A stretch of 64,000 nt of DNA from Hevea brasiliensis (lineage: Eukaryota; Streptophyta; Magnoliopsida; Malpighiales; Euphorbiaceae): NCBI RefSeq assembly GCF_030052815.1, contig NC_079498.1, positions 85,732,992 through 85,796,991 of the forward strand, written 5' to 3'. The first letter of the stretch is position 1, and each line of letters starts with the position of its first letter. The translations under genes were made by a program, and so were the position numbers. The notes beneath the pieces are model-generated. The model was given only the letters and a program-made list of their open reading frames with translations, searched no databases and was not told the DNA's origin. Below are positions 1-12,493 of this stretch, in pieces.

Positions 1-422
1 TTAGTTAAGTATAAATAAGAAAAACAGAACATAAGAAGTTAAACGAGCTGAGAGTCACAGCGATGGGTGACCGTCTCGGGAATGACTGCGAAACCATTTT
101 AAACTCAAATTTCGAATGGTAAAATATGACGCTGCGGTCCTTAGGACCATTACGAACATAGTGGAAAAGAGAAAATCACAAAAAAGAACTGTTAAGCCAG
201 TCAAATAATTAGGTCAGGGAGCCGGAAGAAATATGGAATTAATTGCAAACCGGGTTGAACCGACGAAGGGCAATTTGGTCAATTGACCCCGAGAGCTGAC
301 TCCTCACCTAACTGTCAAATAAAATTGGAGAAAAGAAAATTTCGGAATCGAGAATTAAATTAAAGAACTAATAAAAAAAAAGAAGAGAAAATGAAAAAGT
401 TAAAAATGTGTAGGAAGATGAC

Positions 423-446
423 ATCATGCATGATATCATGCATGAT
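423..446. promoter_or_regulatory. Tandem CATGCATG palindromes upstream of the LTR leader
   Basis: Two back-to-back copies of the perfect 12-bp palindrome ATCATGCATGAT, preceded by TGAC so that the string also begins TGACATCA. Both copies are kept in the 3' LTR at 9011-9034. CATGCATG is the core of the RY element recognised by plant B3-domain factors, so a promoter role in the LTR is plausible but inferred. It lies ~95 bases before the pyrimidine-rich leader. Confidence 0.5.
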
Positions 447-2807
447 GCCATAAGTCATATAATTAATAAATTAATTGAATGGATTTTTCAGTCTTCCATA
501 AGGATAAAAACAAAAGAAAAGAAAAGAAAAAAAAAAGTAAAAAGCCTCATCTTCCTCACCATTTACATTTCTCTCTCCCTCACCATTGTAAACCTTCATT
601 AAAGCTTGCTTCAAGCTTTGAAACCACCATTAAACCCCAAATCCTCCCATACTTGCTTCACAAAAACTTGATTTAATCACTTGAGAGGAAGATTGGTCAT
701 CAAAGAATTGAAGAAAATTGAGAGGAAGTGAAAGTTCAAATACACCTAACAAGGTAAGTAATGCAAACTTCAAGTTTTTAGTTTAATTAGTGTATGTATA
801 GCATCAAGAGCATAGAAATAAACTTAAAATAAAAAAAAAATATGTGTGAGGGACTAAACTCAAATTCTTCTAGTAGGGAGGGGAGAGTGATTTGCATGAG
901 TTTGATTGAGTTAAACATGTTAAGATGCTTGAATGAGTTGAAAGATTGTGTTTATATGCTTTGAATTAGTTAATTGCAATGGATTAGAGTAGTTAGGGTT
1001 TGAGACCTAGGGTTTTGAGGCAAAAGTTTGGAGAAATTTGTAAATGGTGTCTTTGACCTAATGTGAAGTGAAAATGGTCATTTGTGACCAAATGAGGTAT
1101 GTTAGAAGTGTTAGATTTAAAAGCCAATTCGGATTGGATAAGGTCATGTGCTGGCAGCATGACCAAAATTCCCTTTGAGGGATCAAAAATGAAATTTTAC
1201 AAGTCCAATGGATATCGGACCAATTGGGGATGAAAATAGGCACTAAATGACACAATTTTCATTTAGGAAGCATGCTCAAAAAGTGACTAAAACTTGGTGA
1301 ACAAATTGATCAAAGTTGAAAAATTGCAGGCTGCCACTGCACAAATTGACCAAATGAACAGTTTTTGTTCATTTGGTCATAACTTGAGCTAGGAAGGTCT
1401 AAATGACCTGACATTTTACCAGTGGTTAGATGAGATATAGATCTAAAACTTTCATGGAGAACACAAACCCAAATTATGCCATTAACCAAATCAAATTACT
1501 GAGCAAATTTGGGTCACTGAATCTGCAGACTGCAGATTTGCCATTTAAACAGTAAAGTTTCAATGGCTATAACTTTCTCTAGAAAACTCTGATTTAGGCG
1601 ATTCTTGAACCGATGGAAACCTAAGACATATTAGAACATTTCATATGAAGAAAATTAGACCAAATTATTGACTTAACTTGATCAAATTGCTGAACAAAGT
1701 TGGATCAACAAATACGCAGAACCAAAATTCCTCAGCATGAACAGTAAATGTAATTTGCTTATAACTTGAGCTACAAAAGTCCAATTGGGGTGATTCAAAA
1801 AGGAGAACAAAATTTAGACAATAGGGAATATTTTCTATGAAGAAAGTTTTGCCAAATTCCAACAGTAAACTGAATAATGAAACAGTACAATTAGGGACAC
1901 CAAAACTGAAAATTTGGCAATTTTGCCTAAAAGACCAAAGTTTTGAGAAAATGACCAAAACCAACAAGTTTGGTGAGCAAAATGTGGTATGTGGGTGAAG
2001 TTGGAATTCCCATACCTATTAAGCCTTAGAAAATCAACAATTTGACTTGAATAGTGTAGTGAATAGTAACCTAAAATGCAAAATTTCAAGAACGTCGAGT
2101 TTAGCACGTTAGAGCTAGGTAAATATGAGGCTAAATTTATTTTGGATTTATGTTAAGTTATAATACTGAAACATTATAAAATTTTGTATTTCAGTTAAAA
2201 AGAATACCGGGAAAGGACTCGAGGAACCGAGTCGAGGCCAAGAGGCGACTCGCTTGAGGTTTGTGCACAACGTATAACTTTTGTAAATTATTTCTGCATA
2301 TTGTTTGGAATAATTTGAATCAGTGAATTATGACAATTTTTATGATGTTTTGATTTAAATTGTGGAAAGTTGGTTGTGTATATTTGAAATGACAATGTTT
2401 GGCAAATTGTTAAGATAAGTTTTGAAACCACAGTGTCATGACCATATATTTGAACACCTCACTAGCACGACTAGTGGGGGTAATTAGTTTCGAATTTTGA
2501 TTCCTTCTCTGGAGAAGTGTTGAGGTGTGCCAGTAGAAGAGGATGTGAATGGATATCCATATATTTGAGCTAGCTAGCCTTGTGATGTGATTTCTCTTTA
2601 GCCTCTGGCTATTGAGATTCTATTTGTTTCGAATGGCATGATCTAACTGTGGTTTTGATGAAACGTGTTTTGATACTTCGAAATGAACTTGGTTTGCATT
2701 AAAATTTCATAATTCATGTTTTGTGTCTAATGCTCATGTTTAGTCAAATTTTTGAATAAATGTGATTTATATTCTCCATAAAGATTATTTTAGTATGTTG
2801 TGCACCA

Positions 2808-2849
2808 CTAAGTCCTAGTACTCAGCGATAGCTTTTATTGCTGTCGCAG
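2808..2849 (+). other. Paired LTR hairpins H1/H2 ending in an acceptor-like CAG (Ret-1)
   Basis: H1 pairs 2808-2813 with 2820-2825 and has one A/C mismatch. H2 pairs GCGATAGC (2825-2832) with GCTGTCGC (2840-2847), eight pairs with one G-T wobble. The sequence ends CGCAG at 2849, which resembles a 3' splice site after a U-rich stretch. Equivalent hairpins occur in the LTRs of Ret-B, C, D and F and solo-E; Ret-A keeps H1 but has a weakened H2. Confidence 0.6.
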
Positions 2850-3569
2850 ATTTAAAGACCAGAGAAGCAGCAGACTGAGCTGCTAAAGATTAAGGATCAT
2901 TCAGCTTGAAGTCTTCGTTTATAATTTATACCCTAACTGTAAATATTTCTTTTGATGTATATATTGCACATAAATGTATGGACATGTAAAAATGGGTCTT
3001 GAGCAGTTTGTATAAAATTTGTATAAAGTTGTAATATATATTGTAGTTTGAAATTCTCTTAATGTAAATTTTGTAATGATGTATCTAAATTGTTTTGTCT
3101 CTAATGAAATATGAATGGAACTATTTTATTTAAATTGAATGAAATGGATTGCTAGTATTCTGATGATCATTGGATAGTGGATTTGAAATTTGAAAGTTGA
3201 TAAATGTGTTGAGAAATTGATTGAGATTGAGTATGAAATTGAAGTAATTGTTGAGAAAAATTTTTAGAAGTGCTTTTTACTGGTATTTGAAGAACTGTTT
3301 TCTCAAAATACAGAGGGAACTCTGTCAAAATTTTTATAAAATTCGCGTAAAAATAAAATGGGCCAAAAATATTAACTAGTTTTAATTTTAACTAAATGTT
3401 TTAAGTACTTATTAGAAAATGCTCACCACTTATCAAAAGTAAGAGAATTGTTTTAAAATCCCTTGTAGGGTACTTAATGAGTTATCGGTAGGTGAAGTTT
3501 AGTAGTTCATTAAGTATTCTACGGGATCATATTATGCGTTACAGAGGGGTAAGGTGTGACATGTTTTAA

Positions 3570-3581
3570 TGGTATCAGAGC
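3570..3581 (+). other. Ret-1 primer binding site (initiator Met tRNA)
   Basis: TGGTATCAGAGC, eight bases after the LTR end. It is complementary to the 3' end of plant initiator methionine tRNA, the usual primer for minus-strand synthesis in this clade. Confidence 0.93.
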
Positions 3582-3749
3582 CAATTTTTGAAGTATGTTT
3601 TAACTTGAAAATTTGTGTCTTTTCTTATTAAGTACAACTGCTCAATGTCCATATTTGTTACATACAGTGCATTACATCATAATTATAAACTAACAGAGGG
3701 AAATCTCCTTGTGTTATTTGCTCAGGAGATACCCTAACTTCAGCCTGAA

Positions 3750-5012
3750 ATGGAAGAAGGGGATTGCTCAGTCGAGCAATCTATTGAAGCTGAGGCACAA
3801 GGGGAAGCCCCAACTTTACAGAATGTCAGTGGATCTGTAGCACTAGCCCCACAAATGCCGCAGTTTCCTACACAATTTGTACAGCAGATGGCTGCAATGT
3901 TTCAACAAATGGCTGGGGGTATGCCTGCTCAAGCTCCACCCCAGACATCTGTGGCACAACCACTGCCTCCAGCCAGATAGTATGATAAGTTATTGAAGTA
4001 TGGGGCTACAGAATTTAAGGGTACAGTTGACCCTTTTGAGGTAGAACAATGGCTTGAAAGGATGGATAGAGTATTTAAGAAGCTGCACTACCAAGATGAA
4101 CTGAAGTTTGAATATTCTGTGTCTCTACTGCAAGGGGATGCGTATGATTGGTGGAAGACCATCCCCCACAGCTTAGCTGAACCACCAGTATTGATCTGGG
4201 ATGACTTTATCAGAGAATTCAGACAGAAATACATCCCAGATGCATATGTTGATCAGAAACTACAAGAATTTTTGAGTTTGAAACAAGGGAACCGATCAGT
4301 GGAAGTGTATGAGAGGGAGTTCTCCCGCTTAAGTCATTATGTTGGGAGTCTCCTTTCTACCAGCAAGGCAAGATGCAAGAGATTTGAGACTGGTTTGAAG
4401 CCCAGTTTGAGGATGCAAGTAGTGGGATTCAGGCATAGCAATTTTTCAGAACTCATGTCTCAAGCACTTGAGTTAGAAAGGATTGAATCAGAAGCAACCC
4501 CAATAAAAGAAAAATCAGAGAAAGTTGAGAAATCAGAGAAAGACAAGGGGGAAAAGTCAGTAGAGCCGAGTTTTGGTGTTACCTCTGGAAAGAAAAAGAA
4601 GTTTAGTGGACCCAGCAGGGGTCGAGGTGGAAGATTTAGTAGGGGCAGATTTTCCGGACAGAGACCCCTAGGTCCAGTCGCAATGGTTGTGGGTTCACAT
4701 TCTGCCCACCCCTTTGAGACTTGTGGCAAGATTCATGGGGGGGAATGCTATTGGGCCACTGGAGCCTGTTTTAACTGTGGAGGCAAGGGCCATTTAGCAA
4801 GAGACTGTACTAGTGCTCCGTCTCCGAGATATGGTCCAGCTCCTACTACTGCCGAGGGATCTATTCAGAGTCCTGCTCCCAGAGGTTCACGATCCAAGGC
4901 AGGAAGAGGCAGAGGTAGAGGCACCGCTCAGCAACAGTGGCACGCTTGGTCAGTCGGCACAAGGGAGTGCTTCAGTCAGGGTTTTTTCAATGAGACAGCG
5001 AGAAGAGGCTGA
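3750..5012 (+). pseudogene. gag: Ret-1 gag (interrupted)
   Basis: Gag builds the cytoplasmic particle that packages the element RNA. Reading opens at ATG 3750, after the ~190-base leader. A Q/P-rich N-terminal segment of 76 residues is cut by TAG at 3978-3980. The same frame then continues from 3981 to 5012. The capsid-type domain covers roughly the first 125 residues after 3993 (FEVEQWLERMD..., GDAYDWW, EREFSRLSHYV). A K/E-rich then R/G-rich linker follows, and a CCHC knuckle (CFNCGGKGHLARDC, residues 259-272 counted from 3993; C-X2-C-X4-H-X4-C). The frame ends in unrelated-looking sequence because protease continues in the +1 frame, so a single-base change near 4813-4990 has separated gag from pol; related elements usually have one long frame. 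A programmed shift cannot be excluded, but no slippery site is evident. Confidence 0.9.
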
Positions 5013-7281
5013 GACTTCTGATGTTGTAGCCGGTACATTCTCTATCTCTGAGCAAGATGTATTTGTGTTGTTTAATCCGGGTTCAACCCATTCATATGTT
5101 AGTGCTAGCATAGTCAGTTCACTTGCTGTTCCATGTGTGCAAATGGGTTTTGAAGTGCTAGTAACTAGTCCGTTAGGACAAGAGGTCCGGGTCAACAGAA
5201 TTTATAGAGACTGTCCTTTGGTGATCCAAGGACATGTCTTCCTGTCAGACTTGATTAAAATGCCCTTCAGAGAGTATGATATCATCTTGGGCATGGATTG
5301 GTTAGCAAGGCATCACGCCATGATTGACTGTAGACTGAAGACAGTCACTTTTGGTCTCCCTCTGTACGGTGATGTGGTAATACACGGGGAGAGGCATTTA
5401 CTGCCATCAAACATCATTTCGGCTGCACTAGCCAGAAGAATGATCAGAAAGGGGTGTGAAGCATACTTGGCACATGTGATAGACACCCAAGTGGGGAGTC
5501 CAGCACTAAGGGACATCCCTACTGTATGTGATTTTCCGGATGTGTTTCCTGATGAATTGCCAGGATTACCTCCAGAAAGAGAGGTGCAGTTTGAGATTGA
5601 TGTTATGCCTGGTGTGGACCCAATCTCCATAACGCCATATAGAATGGCACCTGCAGAATTGAAAGAGTTGAAAGTGCAGTTGCAAGAATTGCTTGACAAG
5701 GGCTTTATCCGCCCTAGTGTGTCACCTTAGGGAGTGCCAGTGTTGTTTGTTAAGAAGAAGGATAGCACTCTTCGCTTGTGTATTGATTATCGGCAGTTGA
5801 ATAAGGTGACAATAAAGAATAGATATCCATTGCCCCGCATTGATGACTTGTTTGATCAGTTGAGGGGTGCAGCTGTGTTCTCCAAAATTGACCTGAGATC
5901 AGGTTATTATCAGCTGAAAGTACAAGAGCAGAGTATTCTTAAAACTGCCTTTAGAACCCGCTATGGCCATTATGAGTTATTGGTTATGCCATTCGGGTTA
6001 ACTAATGCTCCGGCTGCTTTTATGGATCTGATGAACACTATCTTCAGACCATACCTCGACCAATTTGTTGTGGTATTTATAGATGATATATTGGTCTATT
6101 CGAGGAATGCAGAAGAGCATGATAGACATCTGCGGATTGTACTGCAAACTTTGAGGGAGAAACAGCTATATGCCAAGTTATCGAAGTGTGAATTTTGGCT
6201 GAAGGAAATATCTTTCTTGGGGCATGTAGTATCAGAAGAGGGTATCAAGGTAGATCCTAGTAAAATTGAAGCTGTCCTTAATTGGTGGCCACCCAGAAAT
6301 GTCATAGAGATTCGCAGTTTTTTGGGTTTAGCTAGATACTACCGTCGATTTGTGAAGGGATTTTCCATGTTGGCATCTCCATTGACCAAGCTGCTTAGAA
6401 AATATGTGAAATTTCAGTGGACGGACAAATGCCAGCAGAGTTTTGATGAATTGAAGAGATGTTTGACTGAAGCTCCAGCCCTGACTTTACCTACCCCGGG
6501 TAAACAATACACAGTTTACAGTGATGCTTCTCACAATGGGTTAGGCTGTGTATTGATGCAAGATCGAAATGTCATTGCCTATGCATCACGCCAGCTAAAA
6601 CCGCATGAGAGGAATTATCCAACACATGATTTGGAGCTTGCAGCTATTATGTTTGCTCTTAAGATCTGGAGACACTATTTGTATGGGGAGAAATGCTACA
6701 TCTATACAGATCATAAGAGTTTGAAGTATTTGGGCACCCAGAAAGAGCTGAATTTGAGACAGAGGAGATGGTTAGAGTTGATAAAAGACTATGACTGTCT
6801 AATAGACTATCAGCCAGGGAAAGCTAATGTTGTGGCTGACGCCTTAAGTCGCAAGACCATGGCAAGTCTACGGGTTATTCCTTTATCTTTGGTACATGAG
6901 TTAAGATCATTGCATGCCAGCTTAGAGATTAATGATGATGGGCAGACAGCAGTTGCATGGCATGTACAGCCAGTGTTGATTGATCAGATTAGAATGGCTG
7001 CTCATAATGATCAAAAGTATCAGAGACTGGTGGAAGAAGTCCAGCAGGGCAAGAAACCAGAATTCTCAATAAGAGATGATGGTCTATTGCTACACCAGGG
7101 CAGAATGTGTGTTCTTAATGATGTTGATTTGAGGCAGATCATTTTGAAGGAAGCACATGAGTCTCCTTTTGCCATGTACCCTGGTGGTACAAAAATGTAT
7201 AGAGGGCTAAAGGAGCATTACTGGTGGATGGGTATGAAAAGAGATGTGGCAGAGTTTGTTTCCAAATGCCTAACTTGTTAG
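4813..7281 (+). pseudogene. pol: Ret-1 pol part 1: protease, reverse transcriptase, RNase H, integrase zinc region
   Basis: Frame +1 relative to gag. Protease lies near LFNPGSTHSYVS (from ~5068); the usual catalytic aspartate is asparagine (AAT, 5074-5076), so it should be inactive. A linker with FPDVFPDELPGLPPERE leads into reverse transcriptase. TAG at 5728-5730 falls where Ret-F has TGG, at the RT entry. Frame continues from 5731: [23 protein letters not shown] and the active site FIDD (6076-6087). RNase H follows with [28 protein letters not shown] and ADALSRK. The integrase zinc region keeps its first His and both Cys, but the second His position reads Tyr (AMYPGG). TAG at 7279-7281 ends this part. 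Confidence 0.92.
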
Positions 7282-8404
7282 CAAGTGAAGGCAGAACATT
7301 AAGTACCCGTCGGGTTGTTACATCCACTATCAGTACCAGAATGGAAATGGGAAAGAATAACAATGGATTTTGTGATGGGACTTCCGAGGACACAGAAGAG
7401 TCATGATGCAGTTTGGGTCATTGTTGACAGACTGACTAAATCTGCTCATTTTCTGCCAGTCCGGAAGGACTACAGTTTGGAAAGATTGGCCAAGTTGTAC
7501 ATTGATGAGATTGTGAGACTGCATGGAGCGCCAGTATCCATCGTATCAGACAGAGATCCTAGGTTCACTTCTAGATTCTGGGGTAGTCTTCAGAGAGCCC
7601 TAGGAAATAGATTGAACTTCAGTACTGCATTCCATCCACGCATGCATGGCCACCCGAGAGGGTAATTCAGATCTTGGAGGACATGCTACAGGCTTGTGTG
7701 ATTGAGTTTAGAGCAGTTGGGATACACACTTGCCTTTGATTGAGTTTGCTTACAACAACAGCTACCAATCAAGCATTGGGATGCCTCCATATGAAGCTTT
7801 GTGTGGCAGAAAATGTAGAACCCTGTTGTGTTGGGATGACGTGGGTGAAAGAAAGATGATTGGACCCGAAATTGTTCAACAAACTGAAGAGAAAATCAGG
7901 GTGATTCAAGATCGACTTAAGACTGCATCAGACTGTCAGAAGTCCTACATTGATCTGAAGAGAAGGGATATTGAGTATGCAGTGGGTGAGAAAGTTTTCC
8001 TCAAGGTTTCTCCATAGAAGAGATTTATGAGATTCGGTAGAAAGGGGAAACTGAGTCCTCGTTTCATTGGGCCATATGAGATTCTGGAAAGAGTAGGTCC
8101 TTTGGCTTATCGGTTAGCACTACCTCCAGAGTTGGAGAAGATACATAATGTCTTCCATGTGTCTATGTTGAGGAGGTATCGATCAGACCCATCTCATGTA
8201 CTACCAGTAGAGGAAATTGAAGTGAATCCAGACCTCAAATATGAAGAAGAACCCATAGAGATTCTGGCTTATGAGGTGAAGCAGCTACAGAACAAACAGA
8301 TACCGTTGGTAAAAGTGCTGTGGAACCATCATTCAGGCCAGGAGGCTACTTGGGAACGAGAGGAGGACATGAGGAGACAGCACCCACAGCTGTTCAAAGA
8401 TTAA
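7282..8404 (+). pseudogene. pol: Ret-1 pol part 2: integrase core and chromodomain
   Basis: Same frame as the RT part up to ~7655, with a second stop, TAA, at 7300-7302. Integrase core motifs are clear: [14 protein letters not shown] (first Asp), SAHFLPV and [13 protein letters not shown] (second Asp). One base is lost in the region 7650-7656 and another near 7715-7720, moving the frame twice; the catalytic Glu region (gag at 7656) lies between them. From 7730 the frame runs IEFAYNNSYQSSIGMPPYEALCGRKC and on to 8014, where TAG (8015-8017) replaces an expected Trp codon. The last part has SPRFIGPYEILERVG, HNVFHVSMLRRY and a C-terminal chromodomain (about 8225-8395, VKVLWNHHSGQEATWERE). In the family the chromodomain directs integration to heterochromatin. 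Confidence 0.9.
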
Positions 8405-8413
8405 TACCAGGTA

Positions 8414-8450
8414 AAATTTCGAGACGAAATTTATTTAAGGGGGGGAGAAT
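8414..8450 (+). other. Ret-1 stem-loop and polypurine tract
   Basis: A perfect stem, AAATTTCG (8414-8421) with CGAAATTT (8425-8432) and loop AGA, is followed by the purine run AAGGGGGGGAGAA directly before the 3' LTR. The purine run primes plus-strand synthesis in the family. The stem recurs at the same place in Ret-A, B, C and D. Confidence 0.85.
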
Positions 8451-11400
8451 TGTAACACCCCTATTTGTATAGCCTGGTATATTTCATTGTTCCAGTGATC
8501 GGTGTCAGTCCGGACAATTAAGAAGATTAGAATCACACTTAAGACAACTAGAGAAGCCATAAATACAAATAATTAGTAATGTTCAATTAGTTAAGTATAA
8601 ATAAGAAAAACAGAACATAAGAAGTTAAACGAGCCGAGAGTCACAGCGATGGGTGACCGTCTCGGGAACGACTGCGAAGCCATATTAAACTCAAATTTCG
8701 AACCGTAAAATGTGACGCTGCGGTCCTTAGGACCATTACGAACACAGTGGAAAAGAGAAAATCATGAAAAGGAACTGTTAAGCCAGTCAAATAATTAGGT
8801 CAGGGAGCCGAAAGAAATATGGAATTAATTACAAACCGGGTTGAACCGGCGAAGGGCAATTTGGTCAATTGACCCCGAGAGCTGACTCCTGACCTAACTA
8901 TCAAATAAAATCGGAGAAAAGAAAATTTTGGAATCGAGAATTAAATTAAAGAACTAATAAAAAAAAAAAGAAGAGAAAATGAAAAAGTTAAAAAGGTATA
9001 GGAAGATGACATCATGCATGATATCATGCATGATGCTATAAGTCATATAATTAATAAATTAATTAAATGGATTTTTGAGTCTTCCATAAGGATAAAAACA
9101 AAATAAAAGAAAAGAAAAAAAAAAGTAAAAAGCCTCATCTTCCTCACCATTTACGTTTCTCTCTCCCTCACCATTGTAAACCTCCATTAAAGCTTGCTTC
9201 AAGCTTTGAAACCACCATTAAACCCCAAATCCTCCCATACTTGCTTCACAAAAACTTGATTTAATCACTTGAGAGGAAGATCGGTCATCAAAGAATTGAA
9301 GAAAATTGAGAGGAAGTGACAGTTCAAAGACACCTAACAAGGTAAGTAATGCAAACTTCAAGTTTTTTAGTTTAATTAGTGTATATATAGCATCAAGAGC
9401 ATAGAAATAAACTTAAAATAAAAAAAAAATATGTGTGAGGGACTAAACTAAAATTCGCCCAAATAGGACGGAGAGTGATTTGCATGAGTTTGATTGAGTT
9501 AAACATGTTAAGATGCTTGAATGAGTTGAAAGATTGTGTTTATATGCTTTGAATTAGTTAATTGCAATGGATTAGAGTAGTTAGGGTTTGAGACCTAGGA
9601 TTTTGAGGCAAAAGTTTGGAGAAATTTGTAAATGGTGTCTTTGACCTAATGTGAAGTGAAAAATGGTCATTTGTGACCAAATGAGGTGTGTTAGAAATGT
9701 TGGAATTAAAAGCCAATTCGGATTGGATAAGGTCATGTGCTAGCAGCATGACCAAAGTTCCCTTTGAGGGATCAAAAATGAAATTTTACAAATCCAATGG
9801 ATATGGGAACAATTGGGGATGAAAATAGGCACTAAATGACACAATTTTCATTTAGGAAGCATGCTCAAAAAGTGACTAAAACTTAGTGAACAAATTGATC
9901 AAAGTTGAAAAATTGTAGGCTGCCACTGCACAAACTGACCAAATGAACAGTATTTGTTCATTTGGTATAGATCTAAAACTTTCATGAAGAATACAAACCC
10001 AAATTATGCCATTAACCAAATCAAATTACTGAGCAAATTTGGGTCACTGAATCTGCAAACTGCAGATTTGCCATTTGAACAGTAAAGTTTCAATGGCTAT
10101 AACTCTCTTTAGAAAACTCCGATTTAGGCGATTCTTGAACCAATAGAAACCTAAGACATAGTAGAACATTTCATATGAAGAAAATTAGACCAAATTGTGG
10201 ACTTAACTTGATCAAATTGCTGAACGAAGTTGGATCAACAAATCTGCAGAACCAAAATTCTGTAGCATGAACAGTAAATGTAATTTGCTTATAACTTGAG
10301 CTACAAAACTCCAATTGGGGTGATTCAAAAAGGAGAATAAACTTAAGACAATAGGAAACATTTTCTATGCAGAAAGTTTTGCCAAAATCCAATAGTAAAC
10401 TCACCAATGAAACAGTATAATTAGGGACACCAAAATTGAAAATTTGGCAATTTTGCCTAAAAGACCAAAGTTTTGAGAAAATAACCAAAATCAACAAGTT
10501 TAGTGATCAAAATGTGGTATGTGGGTGAAGTTGGAATTCCTATACCTATTAAGCCTTAGAAAGTCAACAATTTGACTTGAATAGTGTAGTGAATAGTAAC
10601 TCGAAACGCAAAATTTCAAGAACGTCGAGTTTAGCACGTTAGAGCTAGGTAAATATGAGGCTAAATTTATTTTTGATTTATGTTAAGTTCTAGTACTGAA
10701 ACATTATAAAATTTTGTATTTCAGTTGAAAAGAATACCAGGAAAGGACCCGAGGAACCGAGTCGAGGCCAAGAGGCGACTCGCTTGAGGTTTGTGCACAA
10801 CGTATAACTTTTGTAAATTATTTCTGCATATTGTTTGGAATAATTTGAATCAGTGAATTATGACAATTTTTATGATGTTTTGATTTAAATTGTGGAAAGT
10901 TGGTTGTGTATATTTGAAATGACAATGTTTGGCAAATTGTTAAGATAAGTTTTGAAACCATAGTGTCATGACCATATATTTGAACACCTCACTAGCACGA
11001 CTAGTGGGGGTAATTAGTTTCGAATTTTGATTCCTTCTCTGGAGAAGTGTTGAGGTGTGCCAGTAGAAGAGGATGTGAATGGATATCCATATATTTGAGC
11101 TAGTTAGCCTTGTGATGTGATTTCTCTTTAGCCTCTGGCTATTGAGATTCTATTTGTTTCGAATGGCATGATTTAACTGTGGGTTTTACGAAACGTGTTT
11201 TGATACTTCGAAATGAACTTGGTTTCCATTAAAATTTCATAATTCATGTTTTGTGTTTAATGCTCATGTTTAGTCAAATTTTTGAATAAATGTGATTTAT
11301 ATTCTGCATAAAGATTATTTTAGTATGTTGTGCACCACTGAGTCCTAGTACTCGTGATAGCTTTATTCTTTGTCAGATTTAGAGACTAGAGGAAGCAGAT

Positions 11401-12087
11401 GAAATGCTAAAGATTGAGGATCATTCAGCTTGAAGTATTCGGGTATAATTTATACCCTAACTGTAAATATTTCTTTTGATGTATATATTGCACATAAATG
11501 TATGGACATGTAAAAATGGGTCTTGAGCAGTTTGTATAAAATTTGTATAAAGTTGTAATATATATTGTAGTTTGAAATTCTCTTAATGTAAATTTGTAAT
11601 GATGTATCTAAATTATTTTATCTCTAATGAAATATGAATGGAACTATTTTATTTAAATTGAATGAAATGGATTGCTAGTATTTTGATGATCATTGGATAG
11701 TGGATTTGAAATTTGAAAGTTGATAAATGTGTTGAGAAATTGATTGAGATTGAGTATGAAATTAAAGTAGTTGTTGAGAAAAATTTTTAGAAGTGCTTTT
11801 TATAGTTATTTGAAGAATTGTTTTCTCAAAATACAGAGGGAACTCTGTCAAAAGTTTTATAAAATTTGCGAAAAAATAAAATGGGCCAAAAATATTAACT
11901 AGTTTTAATTTTAACTAAATATTTTAAGTACTTATTAGAAAATGCTCACCACTTATCAAAAGTAAGAAATTTATTTTAAAATCCCTTGTAGGATACTTAA
12001 TGAGTGATATATCGTAGGTGAAGTTCAGTAGTTCATTAAGTATTCTACGGGATCATATTATGCCTTACAGAGGTGTAAGGTGTGACA
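8451..12087 (+). repeat. Ret-1 3' LTR (complete, 3637 bp)
   Basis: Starts TGTAACACCC directly after the polypurine tract and ends GGTGTGACA at 12087. It has the same internal order as the 5' copy: conserved box 8623-8659, palindromes 9011-9034, donor-like site at 9342, modules, hairpins near 11333-11375 (weakened by small deletions), and a terminal stem near 11990-12055. It lacks 59 bases that the 5' copy has at 1378-1436; the gap falls near 9967. Confidence 0.95.
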
Positions 12088-12493
12088 TTTATTCTAATAA
12101 ACATAAAAGAGTCAACAATTACAACCTAAAAAAAAATTATTTCTAGTATACTAACTTATTTTACAATTTATCATGTGTTTAATTAAATTTAATTTACATG
12201 CCAAACATGGGTTTAAATATAGAAAAAATTAATTTTAATTTACCTAATATTTATTTAATTAAATTTCATATAAGTGGGTTAAAGATTCAAATAAAATTGA
12301 TTTTATTATTTACCAAATAAATTCTATTATTACTATATGTTTCATACAAAATTGTTATTTCAAAAAATTTTAAGGGGTACTTATCTTTTAATTATTACAG
12401 TTGCTATTGGGTTAAGCTACCTTTAAGGAAGGGCTTTCTCTTCTAGTATGACAAGTTTTTCCCTGTCTTACTCCCATTAAGTTCCACATAAAC
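12088..12493. other. AT-rich intergenic DNA, no gene seen
   Basis: About 400 bases between the Ret-1 LTR and solo-G. No open frame, repeat unit or RNA gene is recognisable. It continues in sequence logic at 15145, after solo-G is removed. Confidence 0.6.

Larger units (their letters stand above)
1..3561 (+). repeat. Ret-1 5' LTR (partial)
   Basis: Matches 8587-12087 nearly base for base, so the first ~136 bases of this LTR are missing from the window. It ends GGTGTGACA at 3561, just before the primer site. Relative to the 3' copy it has an extra 59 bases at 1378-1436, which are one copy of a repeated motif. Parts seen in order: conserved box (38-73), two tandem copies of the 12-bp palindrome ATCATGCATGAT (423-446), pyrimidine-rich leader (541-600), donor-like AAG|GTAAGTA (754), three degenerate ~190-bp modules (from about 1375, 1570 and 1757), two hairpins (2808-2847), and a terminal stem (3465-3522). 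Confidence 0.95.
1..12087 (+). mobile_element. Ret-1: Ty3/Gypsy chromovirus (Tekay/Del-like), degenerate, 5' end cut by window edge
   Basis: An LTR retrotransposon read left to right: 5' LTR (its first ~136 bases are outside the window), iMet primer site, gag, pol with protease, reverse transcriptase, RNase H, integrase and a chromodomain, polypurine tract, and a full 3' LTR. Domain order, chromodomain and 3.6-kb LTRs place it in the chromovirus branch, most like Tekay/Del. It cannot make its proteins: gag and pol carry several in-frame stops and at least two single-base deletions, and the protease active-site aspartate is an asparagine. The two LTR copies are still easily aligned, so the insertion is moderately old. 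The base after the 3' LTR starts with TTTAT, but the left target duplication is outside the window. Confidence 0.93.

Noticed and set aside
3570..3582. tRNA gene fragment
   Set aside because: Only the 12-base primer-site complement is present; no cloverleaf can be drawn here or at the other primer sites.
5313..5699. 128-codon minus-strand open frame
   Set aside because: Antisense shadow of the protease-RT linker of Ret-1.
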